Shown: positions 10,239 through 20,544, numbered from the stretch's first letter. The stretch: DNA of 64,000 nt from Haemophilus parainfluenzae (GCF_900450995.1 NZ_UGHY01000002.1:1917001-1981000); one strand, 5' to 3'. Translations and numbers: made by a program. The notes: generated by a model not told the origin, from the letters alone.

Positions 10239-10868
10239 TTACTTTAAAAACGGATTGCTTCGTTTTTCTTGTCCAATAGTTGTATAAGGGCCATGTCCTG
10301 CAATAATTACCATATCATCATTTAATGTAAATAATTTATTCTTGATTGATGAGATCAATGTATAAAAATCTCCACGAGGGAAGTCTGTACGACCAATACT
10401 GTTTTGGAAAAGGACATCGCCAGTAAAAGCAATATTTTTTTCATGTTCAATAAAACCAATGTGGCCAGGTGTATGACCAGGAAGATGAAGAATTTCAAAG
10501 GTAAATGTACCAATTTGAATTTTTTCACCTTCTTGATTAAACCAGCGATCAGGTGTAAATGCAGAAATATAAGGTAAACTAAACTGCTGAGCTTGTTGTG
10601 GTAGACTTTCAAACAGAAAGCGATCTTCTTCCTGTGAGCCCCATATTTCAATATTAAAATGATCACGAATCGCTTCAGCAGCCCCTACATGATCAAGATG
10701 TCCATGCGTTAATAAGACTGCTTTTAGGTTTAATTCTAATTCCTCAATACGTTGAATAAGTTTTTCCGCATTGCCACCAGGATCGATAATCGCTGCATTT
10801 TTTTCATCATCCCAAATAAGAGAGCAATTTTGCTGAAAGGCTGTAACAGGAATAATTTCAATATTCAT
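10239..10868 (-). CDS. gloC: Metallo-beta-lactamase-fold hydrolase, type II glyoxalase GloC (YcbL)
   Basis: This is a zinc hydrolase of the glyoxalase II family, 209 residues. Zinc ligands are in THGHLDHVG (about 54-62), HLPGHTPGHIGF (about 127-138), TGDVLFQNSIGRTD (about 147-160) and AGHGPYT. The small size without the long C-terminal domain of GloB fits YcbL/GloC. In E. coli ycbB (ldtD), ycbK (mepK) and ycbL (gloC) are neighbours, and the same trio lies here in the same direction. Confidence 0.9.
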   Translation of the reverse strand: MNIEIIPVTAFQQNCSLIWDDEKNAAIIDPGGNAEKLIQRIEELELNLKAVLLTHGHLDHVGAAEAIRDHFNIEIWGSQEEDRFLFESLPQQAQQFSLPYISAFTPDRWFNQEGEKIQIGTFTFEILHLPGHTPGHIGFIEHEKNIAFTGDVLFQNSIGRTDFPRGDFYTLISSIKNKLFTLNDDMVIIAGHGPYTTIGQEKRSNPFLK

Positions 10869-10896
10869 CTTTTTTCCTTATTGTTGATAACAAAAA

Positions 10897-10914
10897 ACCG
10901 CACTAAAGTGCGGT
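10897..10914 (-). terminator. Inverted-USS terminator between mepK and gloC
   Basis: ACCGCACTAAAGTGCGGT is two overlapping uptake signals in inverted order, followed on the minus strand by six Ts. It lies 18 bases beyond the mepK stop. Confidence 0.75.
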
Positions 10915-10932
10915 CTAAAATTAAACTGTTTT

Positions 10933-11493
10933 TCATGCACCACGCCATGTTCTTACAGGGCCAGTATCCACGTGAATAAAATTACTATACGGATAATATC
11001 CTACACCACCGCTATCAAGATTTTCAGCCGCTTGGCGTAACCTTGCTAAAGGTACACCTGGGATTTTAAAATCAATCGCTTGGCCTTTAATATGATAGCT
11101 GTTGCTTGCTACGTCCCGACTTTGTCTACGGCGCATGGCATTTGTCTCAGCACTACGATAGCCACAAATTACATCAATCTGTGCAGTGCGTAAACCTAAA
11201 TTACTTTGTAAATGATAAAACTTCATAAAGAGATTCGGATCCATTCGGCGTACTTGGTCTGTACGGCGATCTCTCATGAAGTAATCAAGTTTACCAAGTA
11301 GTGAACGATTAAATCCGGTCGTTGCAGAGAACTCACCGCTTAATCGTTCATTGGTGTTGACATTATAGAAACTGAGAATGCGAGGTTTAGGGGTAGAGAC
11401 CATCGCTAACACCGTACTCGGCATCATACTTGCGCCTAAAACGATGCCGCCTAATGAAAGCCATTTACGACGATTTTTGTCAATATTACCCAT
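10933..11493 (-). CDS. mepK: Murein endopeptidase MepK (YcbK, M15/DUF882 family)
   Basis: This periplasmic zinc peptidase cleaves peptide cross-links in peptidoglycan. At 186 residues it is full length. The N-terminus NRRKWLSLGGIVLGASM with two arginines looks like a twin-arginine signal. The zinc site is visible as YHIKGQAIDFKIPG (about 131-144) and GGVGYYPYSNFIHVDTG (about 161-177). Its neighbour ldtD makes LD cross-links, the bonds MepK is known to cut in E. coli. Confidence 0.92.
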   Translation of the reverse strand: MGNIDKNRRKWLSLGGIVLGASMMPSTVLAMVSTPKPRILSFYNVNTNERLSGEFSATTGFNRSLLGKLDYFMRDRRTDQVRRMDPNLFMKFYHLQSNLGLRTAQIDVICGYRSAETNAMRRRQSRDVASNSYHIKGQAIDFKIPGVPLARLRQAAENLDSGGVGYYPYSNFIHVDTGPVRTWRGA

Positions 11494-11567
11494 TTTATAG
11501 TCTCTTTTACTACCTATCTTTCATTCTAGACAATTTTTGTATTAAAAAGTTCTAGTGTAAACCATTT

Positions 11568-13037
11568 TTAAAGGTATTTTTTTACAACCGCCCAATCAAT
11601 ACCGCTAAAACTTGCTGCATCATCGTATTTATAAATATCTGGTAAAACTTGTGTTTGACCGTTTTCCACCCATGCAGTTACATAATATAAGAATACGGGG
11701 TCATTTGTACGAATGTTAGCAGACGTTGTTTTCTTACTTTCTAAAACACCGCGTTTTTTATCTTCTGACCAGCCGGCTTCTTGTAACAGAATAGAGGCAA
11801 GTTGATCAGATTTTTCTACACGCACACAACCTGAGCTTAATGCACGCTCTTTTTTGCTGAATAAGCTATGATTTGGTGTATCGTGAAGATAAATTGCATC
11901 AGAGCTTGGCATATTAAATTTATAGTTACCTAATGCACTGTCACCAGCTGCTTGACGGATACGATACGGGAATTTATCACCAATACTACTCCAATTAATT
12001 GAGTAAGGATCAATGGTGTTACCTTTGCTATCTAAAATAGAGTAGTTGTGTGCTGCTGCATAGCCAGGGTCACGTTTTAATTTCGGTAAAATGTCTTCAT
12101 TAATTAAGCGTGTAGGGGCATTCCAAGGCGGATTAACAACCACATTGCTCAAACGGCTGTACATTACTGGTGTGCGACGTTCATTTTTCCCTACAATAAC
12201 GCGTGATTCTAAAATTGCTTTACCATCACGATAATATTTCAATTGATAGCTTGGAATATTAACAAAGATTCCATTTTCAAAATCTGGAATAACACGTAAA
12301 CGTTGTGCATTAAGGGCAAGTTTTTTACCCATTGCAGAAATACCTGAAGCTGAAATCATTGATGGGAGTGCTTGTACGGTTTCACGGTATAAACGATTAT
12401 GGTTAGATAATCCGTTTACAAAACCAGAAATAGCATCGTTTTTAACCGCACTTTGCCATTGGTCAATAATTTCTTGATTTGGTAATTCTGGTTTGTAAGC
12501 ATTCGTTGCATATAACCAACGTTGTGCTTGTTGATTTACGTTTTTGCTGTAATACAAGTAATCAAGGAAAGCATCACTTAACAACACATCGTAGGTAAGG
12601 CCGCCAGTCTTTTCAGCGTTATGTAAATTGATTAATGATTGCGCCGAACGTTTAGAAATACCAGACGCTACCATTGCTGCATATTCGCGTAGGAATTGTT
12701 TTTCTGCAGCCTTGTCTTTCCACATCAACTCATATTTATTATCAGCATATAATTTTGCCAAAATTGGTTTGAACTGTAGATTCTGTTCGCCAATTTCATG
12801 CGTTAATGACATCTCTAGCATAGTTTGCTTTTCAGCTGCTAGGCGAGCTTGGTCTTCTTTGATTTCCGCTTCAAGTGTTGCACGCTCTTCAGGGCTTAAT
12901 TTCGACATATCAACGCCTTTATTTTCGGCTTGTTGAGGTTGCCCAACTGTTTTTGCCCAGTCTGCTAACGCACAACCTGACGTCATCATTGATAATGATA
13001 AGACTAATGCGCTTAATTTCATTGTTCCTTTTAACAT
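11568..13037 (-). CDS. ldtD: L,D-transpeptidase LdtD-type (YcbB family)
   Basis: This enzyme forms 3-3 cross-links in peptidoglycan in the periplasm. I chose the ATG at 13037 (489 residues, MLKGTMKLSALV, with AAAGG before it). A longer frame reaches 13109 but only adds a non-signal leader through a USS. The N-terminus is a signal peptide ending MTSGC, a possible lipobox. The YkuD catalytic site is YLHDTPN...RALSSGCVRV (about 388-415) with its conserved Cys. The large YcbB-type N-terminal and PG-binding-like regions precede it. Confidence 0.9.
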   Translation of the reverse strand: MLKGTMKLSALVLSLSMMTSGCALADWAKTVGQPQQAENKGVDMSKLSPEERATLEAEIKEDQARLAAEKQTMLEMSLTHEIGEQNLQFKPILAKLYADNKYELMWKDKAAEKQFLREYAAMVASGISKRSAQSLINLHNAEKTGGLTYDVLLSDAFLDYLYYSKNVNQQAQRWLYATNAYKPELPNQEIIDQWQSAVKNDAISGFVNGLSNHNRLYRETVQALPSMISASGISAMGKKLALNAQRLRVIPDFENGIFVNIPSYQLKYYRDGKAILESRVIVGKNERRTPVMYSRLSNVVVNPPWNAPTRLINEDILPKLKRDPGYAAAHNYSILDSKGNTIDPYSINWSSIGDKFPYRIRQAAGDSALGNYKFNMPSSDAIYLHDTPNHSLFSKKERALSSGCVRVEKSDQLASILLQEAGWSEDKKRGVLESKKTTSANIRTNDPVFLYYVTAWVENGQTQVLPDIYKYDDAASFSGIDWAVVKKYL

Positions 13038-13060
13038 TGCTGTACCTTTAAAAATATTCA

Positions 13061-13105
13061 TAAAAAATAACCGCACTTGAGTTTTTTCATCTGCTAAAGT
13101 GCGGT
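13061..13105 (-). terminator. Inverted-USS terminator between prc and ldtD
   Basis: Arms AAAGTGCGGT (13096-13105) and AACCGCACTT (13069-13078) form the stem, followed on the minus strand by a T-rich run. It lies 12 bases beyond the prc stop. Confidence 0.65.
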
Positions 13106-13116
13106 CCAAATAATCG

Positions 13117-15186
13117 TTATTTTGTTGCTTTTGCCGCTTCTTGTTTTATTTCAGCATCCACTTTTTGTTGATTCGTGTTAAGTTTAACTAAATCAGCTGC
13201 CATTTTTTCCGCTTCTTTTAAGAAGAAATCAGGTGCTTCATAGTCTTTTGGCAAATCATCAATGTCTTTTAATGCTTTTTTACCTTCACGTTTAAAACGG
13301 TCATTGAGATCTTTTAAACGTCTCGCATCATCTTTATCATTTTCCGCTTTACGCTCTTGGAAATTCAATGATAAGAATTTACGCTCACGGCGTTCATCAC
13401 GGATCTTAAGATCTTCATTTAAAGCAATAAATTCAGGATCTTTTGCAATACGCTCTAGATGTTTTTCATTTAATGCTTCAACATCTTTACGCGCTTTATT
13501 GTTTTCAGAATAAGTCGCCGGCGGAATTTTATCCCAAGGCAATGCGTTATCTTCTTTTTCTTCACCAATTTCTTTAGCATCAATAATTTCAGGGAAATTG
13601 ATATCTGCTGCTACACCTTTTAATTGGGTTGAACCACCATTAATTCGATAGAATTTTTGGATAGTATATTGCAACACACCAAGTGGTGTTTGGTCTAAAT
13701 CATAAACAAAGTTTAATGAACGACTTTGTTGTACCGTACCTTTACCAAAGGTATTTTGCCCAATAATGATACCGCGATTGTAATCTTGCATTGCGGCAGC
13801 AAAAATTTCAGAAGCAGACGCACTGAAACGATTAATCATCACCAATAATGGACCTTTATATTGCTGGGCATTGTCGTCATCTTCGTGTACACGAATACGC
13901 TGATATGCATCACGAACCTGTACCACCGGACCATCTGTAATAAATAAACCACTTAATGCTACGGCTTCTGTTAATGCACCACCGCCATTTTCACGAAGAT
14001 CCACAATTAAAGCGACAATTTTTTTCTTCTCAGCATCTACTAATAATTTTTTCACATCATCAGTTAAGCCAATATAGAAACTTGGGATTTTAATGACACC
14101 AACTGTTTCACCCTCTACTTTAGAAACAGTGAGTTTTGCTGCTTGATCTTCAATACGGACTTTATCGCGAACTAAGGTTACAATACGGCTTTTCCCACCT
14201 TTTGCAGGTTCAATTTCAAGACGAACTTTAGTCCCTTTTTTACCTTTGATTTTGTCAACGATATCTTCTAAACGCCAACCGATAATATCTTCGATTTCGC
14301 CTTTTTCTTGGCCTACACCAATGATTTTATCGCCCGCTTGTAATTTTTTACTGCGCTCAGCCGGCGCACCTGGCACTAAAGATTTGATGCTAGTTTCGTC
14401 ATCTTCAGATTGTAATGTTGCGCCAATCCCTTCTAAAGAAAGATTCATACTTTCATTAAAGCTTTTTGCCGTACGTGGTGCAAGGTAGCTTGTATGTGGG
14501 TCGATTTCTCGAGCAAAGGCATTAATATAAATCTGAACAATGTCATCCGCTTTAGTTTGAGTTAATCGACGAATCGCCAAATTGTAACGTTTAGTCAGTT
14601 TTTCCTTAATTTCAGGCCATTTTTTATCTTTTAACTTCAGACTGATTACATCATTTTTAACACGTTGTTCCCAAAGCTTGTTTACTTCTTCTTCGCTTGT
14701 AGGAAAAGGTGCTTTTTCACGGTCGATCTCAATTTGATCATTACCTTTTAAATCAGGTTCTTGATCTAATAAAGATAATGCATAAGCATAACGTTCATAG
14801 CGACGTTTCATCATCAGATCGTAAATCGCAAATGCAGCTGAAAGATCGCCCTCATTAAGTTGATCATCTAATTTAGAACCATATTTAGCACGTAAATCAT
14901 CAATATCTGATTTTAAAAAGGTGTTATGGCTGTAATCTAAGCTTTTAATATAACGATCAAAAATCTTTTCGGAAAAGGCGTCATCAAGCTGGAATTTACG
15001 ATAATGTGATTGGGTTAAACGTGTTGTTGCACGCTTCGTTGCCAACTGATTTGCATCAGTTGCCGAAGGAATCGTAATATCACTTTGCTTTAATTTCGGC
15101 TGCACAGCAAATGTGTCAGACGAATGAAGAAATAACGCACCTAAAATTGCTGTAGCAATAAGACTTTTGGTTGTATGTAATTTCAT
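13117..15186 (-). CDS. prc: Tail-specific protease Prc
   Basis: This is a periplasmic S41 protease that trims or degrades proteins from their C-terminus. At 689 residues it is near the family length. A signal peptide ends around DTFA (about 28). A PDZ domain lies near 250-330. The Ser/Lys catalytic pair is in MINRFSASASEIFAAAMQDY (about 453-472) and NTFGKGTVQQ (about 480-489). The last about 120 residues are a charged helical domain. It follows proQ by 28 bases, as in E. coli. Confidence 0.96.
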   Translation of the reverse strand: MKLHTTKSLIATAILGALFLHSSDTFAVQPKLKQSDITIPSATDANQLATKRATTRLTQSHYRKFQLDDAFSEKIFDRYIKSLDYSHNTFLKSDIDDLRAKYGSKLDDQLNEGDLSAAFAIYDLMMKRRYERYAYALSLLDQEPDLKGNDQIEIDREKAPFPTSEEEVNKLWEQRVKNDVISLKLKDKKWPEIKEKLTKRYNLAIRRLTQTKADDIVQIYINAFAREIDPHTSYLAPRTAKSFNESMNLSLEGIGATLQSEDDETSIKSLVPGAPAERSKKLQAGDKIIGVGQEKGEIEDIIGWRLEDIVDKIKGKKGTKVRLEIEPAKGGKSRIVTLVRDKVRIEDQAAKLTVSKVEGETVGVIKIPSFYIGLTDDVKKLLVDAEKKKIVALIVDLRENGGGALTEAVALSGLFITDGPVVQVRDAYQRIRVHEDDDNAQQYKGPLLVMINRFSASASEIFAAAMQDYNRGIIIGQNTFGKGTVQQSRSLNFVYDLDQTPLGVLQYTIQKFYRINGGSTQLKGVAADINFPEIIDAKEIGEEKEDNALPWDKIPPATYSENNKARKDVEALNEKHLERIAKDPEFIALNEDLKIRDERRERKFLSLNFQERKAENDKDDARRLKDLNDRFKREGKKALKDIDDLPKDYEAPDFFLKEAEKMAADLVKLNTNQQKVDAEIKQEAAKATK

Positions 15187-15214
15187 TTAACCTTTCCCGA
15201 TAAGAAATAAATTA

Positions 15215-15862
15215 TTAGGCAAATAAACGATCTGCGGTGACTGTCATCACTAAACCATTTTCAAGTTCTACGCGTGCGCCTTCTTTTTCCACATTTAATA
15301 CTGTCGCATTTTTCGCTTGTTCAGCCACTTTTACTTTCACTTTGCTACCTGCAGAAAGAGTTGTGAAATCAACCGCACTTAGTTTCACTTGTGGTGCTTT
15401 TGGTTTGCGAGTTGCTTGATTGGAATTTGGTTTACGAGCAGGTCGTTTTTGTTGTGCTTTTTTCGCTGCTAATTCTGCTTTGCGTTTTTCTGCAAATTTA
15501 GCTTTTGCTTCTGCTAATTGTTGAGCCGCATGAGAAACGTGTTCTGCGTCTAATACACCAGCAGGGTTGCCGTATAAATCCACACGCTCAGCACCTTCAC
15601 GGCAACCGTGTAAATAGCGCCAGTTAGAGGTGTATTGACGTAAAGCCTGACGTAATTGAGTTTTGCTAACACGTTCATCATCTTTTAATGCTTCAGCAAG
15701 ATCTTGGAAAAGACCAATTTTTAATGGTTTTGCCTCACCTTCTGCAATAAAGCAAAGCGGGAATTTTTCCACAAGATATGCAATAATCGCTTTTGTATCA
15801 GTTAATTTTTGAATGCCTTCAGCATTATTTTCAGCTTGGGCTTCAACTTGAGAATCTGTCAT
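15215..15862 (-). CDS. proQ: RNA chaperone ProQ
   Basis: This is a FinO-domain RNA-binding protein that stabilises small RNAs and mRNA 3' ends, 215 residues. The FinO-like domain covers about 20-125 (KAIIAYLVEKFPLCF, LRQALRQYTSNWRYL). A Lys/Ala/Pro-rich linker follows (about 125-160), and a C-terminal Tudor-like domain (SAGSKVKVKVAEQ, about 168-215) closes the protein. It is first in the proQ-prc pair. Confidence 0.95.
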   Translation of the reverse strand: MTDSQVEAQAENNAEGIQKLTDTKAIIAYLVEKFPLCFIAEGEAKPLKIGLFQDLAEALKDDERVSKTQLRQALRQYTSNWRYLHGCREGAERVDLYGNPAGVLDAEHVSHAAQQLAEAKAKFAEKRKAELAAKKAQQKRPARKPNSNQATRKPKAPQVKLSAVDFTTLSAGSKVKVKVAEQAKNATVLNVEKEGARVELENGLVMTVTADRLFA

Positions 15863-16031
15863 TTTTGCGTTTTCCTAGGATAAAAAATAAAAACTTACAC
15901 AGTTTACCGCACTTTTATAAGGATTGACAATGGTTAGGCCGAATAATTCCGTTTCTAGCTCAGATGTATAACTTCACAAATTCCCTCAATTAAGGCTAAA
16001 ATAGTCCACTTTTTAAATTTTTGATGAGACA

Positions 16032-17282
16032 ATGATAAAAACACCTGATTTTACTCATGCCACTTATAAACTAGTGCGTTGCATTGGATGCAACGCAACG
16101 GTGTCTGTTTGTCGTCCGCAGGCGGGGGAGTATGCACAATGTCCGCGTTGCCATCACAAATTACAATCAGGTAATCGTTGGTCACTTAAGCGTTGCTCAT
16201 TAATCGCCCTTTCTATCTTAATTTTAATGCCATTTTCTTTGGGCTATCCTTTATTGAGCTTAGATTTACTAGGTACTAAAATTGATGCTTCTGTTTGGAA
16301 AGGTATTTGGAAAATGGCAGTAGAGGGATATTCCTATACTGCATTTATGATTTTTATCTGTGCAATTTTAATGCCTGTCTCTTTTGCGATTTTAGTCATT
16401 ATGTTGCAGCTTTCTAAATTGCTCAAAATTAAGCCGCGTAATGTCTTATTATTTGTGGGTTATATTAAACCTTGGGTCATGTTTGACGTATATTTAGTTG
16501 CACTCGCTGTTACCATGTTTAAAGTACGCGAATATGCCACATTAGAAGTGGATGTGTATTTAATTGCTTTTATTTTTACCGCACTTTTAACCACATTATT
16601 ATTCATTAAAATTAATTTAGATGACTTATGGCATGATTTTTATCCCGATCAGAAACCGGTTACCAAAAGTGATAAACCGTTAGAACTTTGTACAGCCTGC
16701 GATTATACTTTTTTAAAAGAAGATCAAGAATATGATCACCGTCATCGAGCAATTTGCCCACGTTGTGCATCGCTTATTGAAACACCAGATAGTGTAAAAT
16801 TACAACGCGTTTGGGCGACATTAGTGGCGGGTATTATCATGCTTTTTCCCGCAAACTTACTCCCAATATCCGGTGTTTATTTAACAGGAAATTTGTCACA
16901 AGATACCTTGATGTCGGGCGTGATGTCATTTATAAGCATGGGCAGCTATTTTGTTGCTTTCGTGGTATTCTTCGCCAGTATTTTTGTGCCAGTAAGTAAA
17001 ATCCTCATTATGTTATATTTACTGGCTAGTGTGCATTTTAAATGGCGACATTCAATTAAATGGCAAATACGGTTATTGCATATCGTTCACTTTGTAGGAC
17101 GTTGGTCAATGCTGGATCTTTTTGTGTTAGCTTTGATGATGTCTCTAGTAACACGCGGACAGATTATTAATTTTACTGTAGGCCCTGCCGCATTTTATTT
17201 TGGTGCAGCAGTGTTTTTAACTATGATTTCAACTTCTCAGTTTGATAGTCGATTAATTTGGAAAATTTATGACAGAAAATAA
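16032..17282 (+). CDS. letA: Lipid transport membrane protein LetA (PqiA/YebS family)
   Basis: This is the inner-membrane partner of the MCE tunnel LetB in lipid transport across the envelope, 416 residues. It has two halves, each with a zinc-ribbon (CIGC...CPRC at about 18-41; CTAC...CPRC at about 215-239) followed by about four membrane helices. letB overlaps its last 14 bases. The neighbour order letA-letB beside proQ-prc matches E. coli yebS-yebT, which is why I prefer LetA over PqiA. Confidence 0.9.
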   Translation: MIKTPDFTHATYKLVRCIGCNATVSVCRPQAGEYAQCPRCHHKLQSGNRWSLKRCSLIALSILILMPFSLGYPLLSLDLLGTKIDASVWKGIWKMAVEGYSYTAFMIFICAILMPVSFAILVIMLQLSKLLKIKPRNVLLFVGYIKPWVMFDVYLVALAVTMFKVREYATLEVDVYLIAFIFTALLTTLLFIKINLDDLWHDFYPDQKPVTKSDKPLELCTACDYTFLKEDQEYDHRHRAICPRCASLIETPDSVKLQRVWATLVAGIIMLFPANLLPISGVYLTGNLSQDTLMSGVMSFISMGSYFVAFVVFFASIFVPVSKILIMLYLLASVHFKWRHSIKWQIRLLHIVHFVGRWSMLDLFVLALMMSLVTRGQIINFTVGPAAFYFGAAVFLTMISTSQFDSRLIWKIYDRK

Positions 17283-19926
17283 TAAACCCGAATCTCAATC
17301 TATTGATGAGCAATATAACAATGTAGAAGCGTTATTACGTAAGAATAAACGCATCTCACCGTTTTGGTTGTTACCTTTTATTGCATTATGTATTGGTGCT
17401 ATTTTATTTTTCCAAATTGTACAAGAACGAGGAAAGACTATTACGATCACGTTCTCTAATGGGGCTGGGCTCGTTGCAGATAAAACCCCTATTCGCTATC
17501 AAGGTTTGCAAATTGGTGTCGTGAAGAAGGTGAACTTTACCGACAATATGCAAAAAGTGAAAGTTGAGGCAAATATTTATTCTGAAGCGACAGAGGTGTT
17601 AAAAGAAAATACCAAGTTCTGGCTTGTTCAACCAAGTGTGTCTCTTGCAGGGATTTCAGGTTTAGACTCCTTGGTTTCAGGAAATTACATTACGCTCCAA
17701 CCAAGTGATGGTGATTCAGAAGATGAATTTATTGCGGAAGAGCAAGGTCCTATTGCACAAGTCAATCCGGGGGATTTATTAATTCATTTAATTTCTGATG
17801 ATTTAGGTTCAATTTCGATTGGTGCTTCTGTGTATTTCAAAAAAATGCCAGTCGGGAAAATTTATGATTATCGATTCAATAAAGACAATAAAGTTGAAAT
17901 TGATGTGGTAATTGATAAAGCTTTTGCACGTTTTGTGAAGAAAGATTCACGTTTCTGGAATATTAGCGGTATTAACGCCAATATTAATTCATCGGGTATG
18001 AATGTAGCGGTGGAGAGTTTAAATGCTGTGGTGCAAGGTGCCGTATCATTTGACTCGCCATTAGATAGTCCTCAAGCAGTGACGAACAGCAACTATATCC
18101 TTTATTCTAATCTACAAGCGGCTAAACGTGGGATAGAAGTTGAGGTAACACTGCCTGTTTCAGCCGGTTTACAAGCAGGACAAACTTCAGTCTATTATGG
18201 TGATGAGCAAGTTGGTTTGCTTTCCTCTTTAAGAACGGTTGAAAACAATGAAGATATTTTACAAGGGACATTATTAATTGAGCCAAGTCAGGCTAATCTC
18301 TTAAAAACTAATACACATATTGTATTGAAAAATCGTAAGTTAGACTTAGGCGATATTGCTAATCCTCAGAAATTCTTCCGTGGTGATTATTTCGAAATTA
18401 TTCCAGGAAGTGGAGAAAGCAAAACGCAATTCGAAGTCATTCGAGAAAATGAGTTATTACTCAAGGCACCAAATACGTTGATTTTAACCTTAACAGCGCC
18501 AGAGACTTATGGGATTGCAGAAGGGCAATCCGTGTTTTATAACAATATTGCTATTGGTCAAATTGTGAAGCAGCACTTAAATGTTGATGGGGTAAAATTT
18601 GAACTGGCGATTGCGTCAGAGTATCGCAATCTTATTCATGAAAATACGCAATTTGTGGCTGCCTCTAATTTTGATGTAAGTTTTGGTATCGACGGATTGC
18701 GTTTTGAATCAGCAACACCATCAAAATGGCTACAAGGAGGGGTGAGAGTATTACCCAAAAAAGGAAGTGGCGCCCCACATTCAAGCTATCCACTTTATAA
18801 GGATATTAGCAGTGCAGAAACAGGTGTTACAGGCAACTTAGTGAATCCAAGTATTGTGCTACATTCCACTAATTTACCAAGTATTAGTAAAGGTTCTGTG
18901 GTGCTTTATCGTCAGTTTGAAGTAGGTAAAATTATTAATGTAAGACCGAAAGCCAATAATTTTGATATTGATGTCTATATTTATCCGGCTTATCAAGATC
19001 TTCTGACAGATAAAAGTGTATTCTGGGTAGAAAGTGCGGCGCAGATTGATATTACGCCGAAGGGCATTAGTATTCAGGCTTCTCCAGTTGCTCGTTCATT
19101 AAAAGGGGCGATTAGTTTTGATAATACAGGATCAGGCAAAAATAAAACGCTTTATCCAAGTGAACTGCGAGCTAAATCAGCAGGACAAGTGATTACGTTA
19201 ATAACAGATGATGCAACGGCTTTAAGTAAAGGAATGAGCTTGCGTTATCTTGGTATGAATGTAGGTGAAGTTGAGCAGATTGCTCTTGATCAAAAGACAA
19301 ACCGTATTACAGCGAAAGCATTAATTAACCCAAGTTATATGGGAATGATTGCAAAAGAGGGGACGGTATTTAAAGTGATTTCCCCACAAATCTCAGCGGG
19401 TGGAATTGAAAACTTAGATAGCCTTTTACAGCCTTATATTGATATTGAATTAGGCAAAGGTCAACCAAAAACACAGTTTAATTTAGCGCAAACTGCACAA
19501 CCTCGAAATAAATACAGCAATGGCGTGCCATTTATTTTGGAAACCAGTGATGCGATGAATTTAACGGAAGGATCACCTGTACTTTATCGCGGTGTTGAAG
19601 TGGGAACCATTCGTAAATTTGAATTAAATTCTTTAGGCGATCGAGTGTTGGTACATATTGCGATTACACCGAAGTATCAACATTTGGTACGTAAAAATTC
19701 AGAGTTCTGGGTTTCATCGGGTTATGATTTCAATCTTGGTTGGAAAGGCGTAGAGTTTAATACCGGTAGTGTACAACAATTGTTGAAAGGCGGTATTTCA
19801 TTCTCGACTCCATCGGGTACGATCGTTCAACCACAAGCAACGGCAAATCAGCGCTTTATGTTACAAGTGAAGAAACCAGCTGAAGCACCGACTTGGAATT
19901 CAGGTGCTTTACCGGCAAATCAATAA
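17269..19926 (+). CDS. letB: MCE-domain lipid tunnel protein LetB (YebT)
   Basis: This protein spans the periplasm as a stack of MCE rings that form a lipid-conducting tube. It has 885 residues. One N-terminal membrane helix (about 30-48, FWLLPFIALCIGAILFFQIV) is followed by repeated MCE domains, each opening with a phrase of the type GLVADKTPIRYQGLQIGVV or GSPVLYRGVEVGTI. I can pick out seven such openings (at about 65, 175, 293, 411, 537, 653, 769), the number in E. coli LetB. It is translationally coupled to letA by a 14-base overlap. Confidence 0.92.
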   Translation: MTENNKPESQSIDEQYNNVEALLRKNKRISPFWLLPFIALCIGAILFFQIVQERGKTITITFSNGAGLVADKTPIRYQGLQIGVVKKVNFTDNMQKVKVEANIYSEATEVLKENTKFWLVQPSVSLAGISGLDSLVSGNYITLQPSDGDSEDEFIAEEQGPIAQVNPGDLLIHLISDDLGSISIGASVYFKKMPVGKIYDYRFNKDNKVEIDVVIDKAFARFVKKDSRFWNISGINANINSSGMNVAVESLNAVVQGAVSFDSPLDSPQAVTNSNYILYSNLQAAKRGIEVEVTLPVSAGLQAGQTSVYYGDEQVGLLSSLRTVENNEDILQGTLLIEPSQANLLKTNTHIVLKNRKLDLGDIANPQKFFRGDYFEIIPGSGESKTQFEVIRENELLLKAPNTLILTLTAPETYGIAEGQSVFYNNIAIGQIVKQHLNVDGVKFELAIASEYRNLIHENTQFVAASNFDVSFGIDGLRFESATPSKWLQGGVRVLPKKGSGAPHSSYPLYKDISSAETGVTGNLVNPSIVLHSTNLPSISKGSVVLYRQFEVGKIINVRPKANNFDIDVYIYPAYQDLLTDKSVFWVESAAQIDITPKGISIQASPVARSLKGAISFDNTGSGKNKTLYPSELRAKSAGQVITLITDDATALSKGMSLRYLGMNVGEVEQIALDQKTNRITAKALINPSYMGMIAKEGTVFKVISPQISAGGIENLDSLLQPYIDIELGKGQPKTQFNLAQTAQPRNKYSNGVPFILETSDAMNLTEGSPVLYRGVEVGTIRKFELNSLGDRVLVHIAITPKYQHLVRKNSEFWVSSGYDFNLGWKGVEFNTGSVQQLLKGGISFSTPSGTIVQPQATANQRFMLQVKKPAEAPTWNSGALPANQ

Positions 19927-19941
19927 AACATAAAAAGAAAT

Positions 19942-19979
19942 AACCGCACTTTTAAATCATCAAAGTGCGGTTGTTTTTT
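19942..19979. terminator. Inverted-USS terminator between letB and kdsC
   Basis: Arms AACCGCACTTT (19942-19952) and AAAGTGCGGTT (19962-19972) enclose a 9-base loop and are followed by T7. It lies between convergent genes and can serve both. Confidence 0.85.
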
Positions 19980-19998
19980 TTAGGTGCTTTGAGGAGTG

Positions 19999-20544
19999 CT
20001 ATTGACCCATATTTTTGACTGATTTTAAAAAGCCCTTGGCGGAAGTATAGACTTCATCTTTTCCCTGAGCATGTAAAATCATATCGGACATTTCACGAAA
20101 AGCGCCTTTCCCACCTCCAAGGGCAAGCACATAATCCACGGCATTTTGCACATAAGGTGCAGAATCTGCCACGGCAAAAGAAAGACCACAGGTTGTAAAA
20201 GCGGGGAGATCTACGCTGTCATCACCAATATAGGCCGTTTGTTCTGCAGTAACACCTGCTTGTTTCATGAGATCCAAACAAGCACTTTCTTTTTCAAGTT
20301 TACCAAGGAAGAACAACTTAATACCTAGATCGCTAATTCGCTTACGCAGGATCGCCGAATCTCTGCCCGATAATACGGCTACTTGAATGCCAGTATCCAT
20401 CAACATTTTGACACCAAGTCCATCGCGCACATGGAAACTTTTAATCGCTTCGCCATTTGCATCATAATGGAGTAGTCCGTCAGTTAATACGCCATCGACA
20501 TCGGTGATGACCAATTTAATTTTCTTTAATTTTTCGTTAATCAT
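19999..20544 (-). CDS. kdsC: KDO-8-phosphate phosphatase KdsC
   Basis: This HAD-family phosphatase turns KDO-8-phosphate into KDO for lipid A-core synthesis. It has 181 residues, the usual tetrameric capless type. The catalytic loop LVITDVDGVLTDG (about 11-23) carries the two Asp, and the later motifs are VLSGRDS and YIGDDSVDLPA. The start overlaps the kdsD stop by one base. kdsA, the preceding pathway step, is at 38.4 kb. Confidence 0.95.
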   Translation of the reverse strand: MINEKLKKIKLVITDVDGVLTDGLLHYDANGEAIKSFHVRDGLGVKMLMDTGIQVAVLSGRDSAILRKRISDLGIKLFFLGKLEKESACLDLMKQAGVTAEQTAYIGDDSVDLPAFTTCGLSFAVADSAPYVQNAVDYVLALGGGKGAFREMSDMILHAQGKDEVYTSAKGFLKSVKNMGQ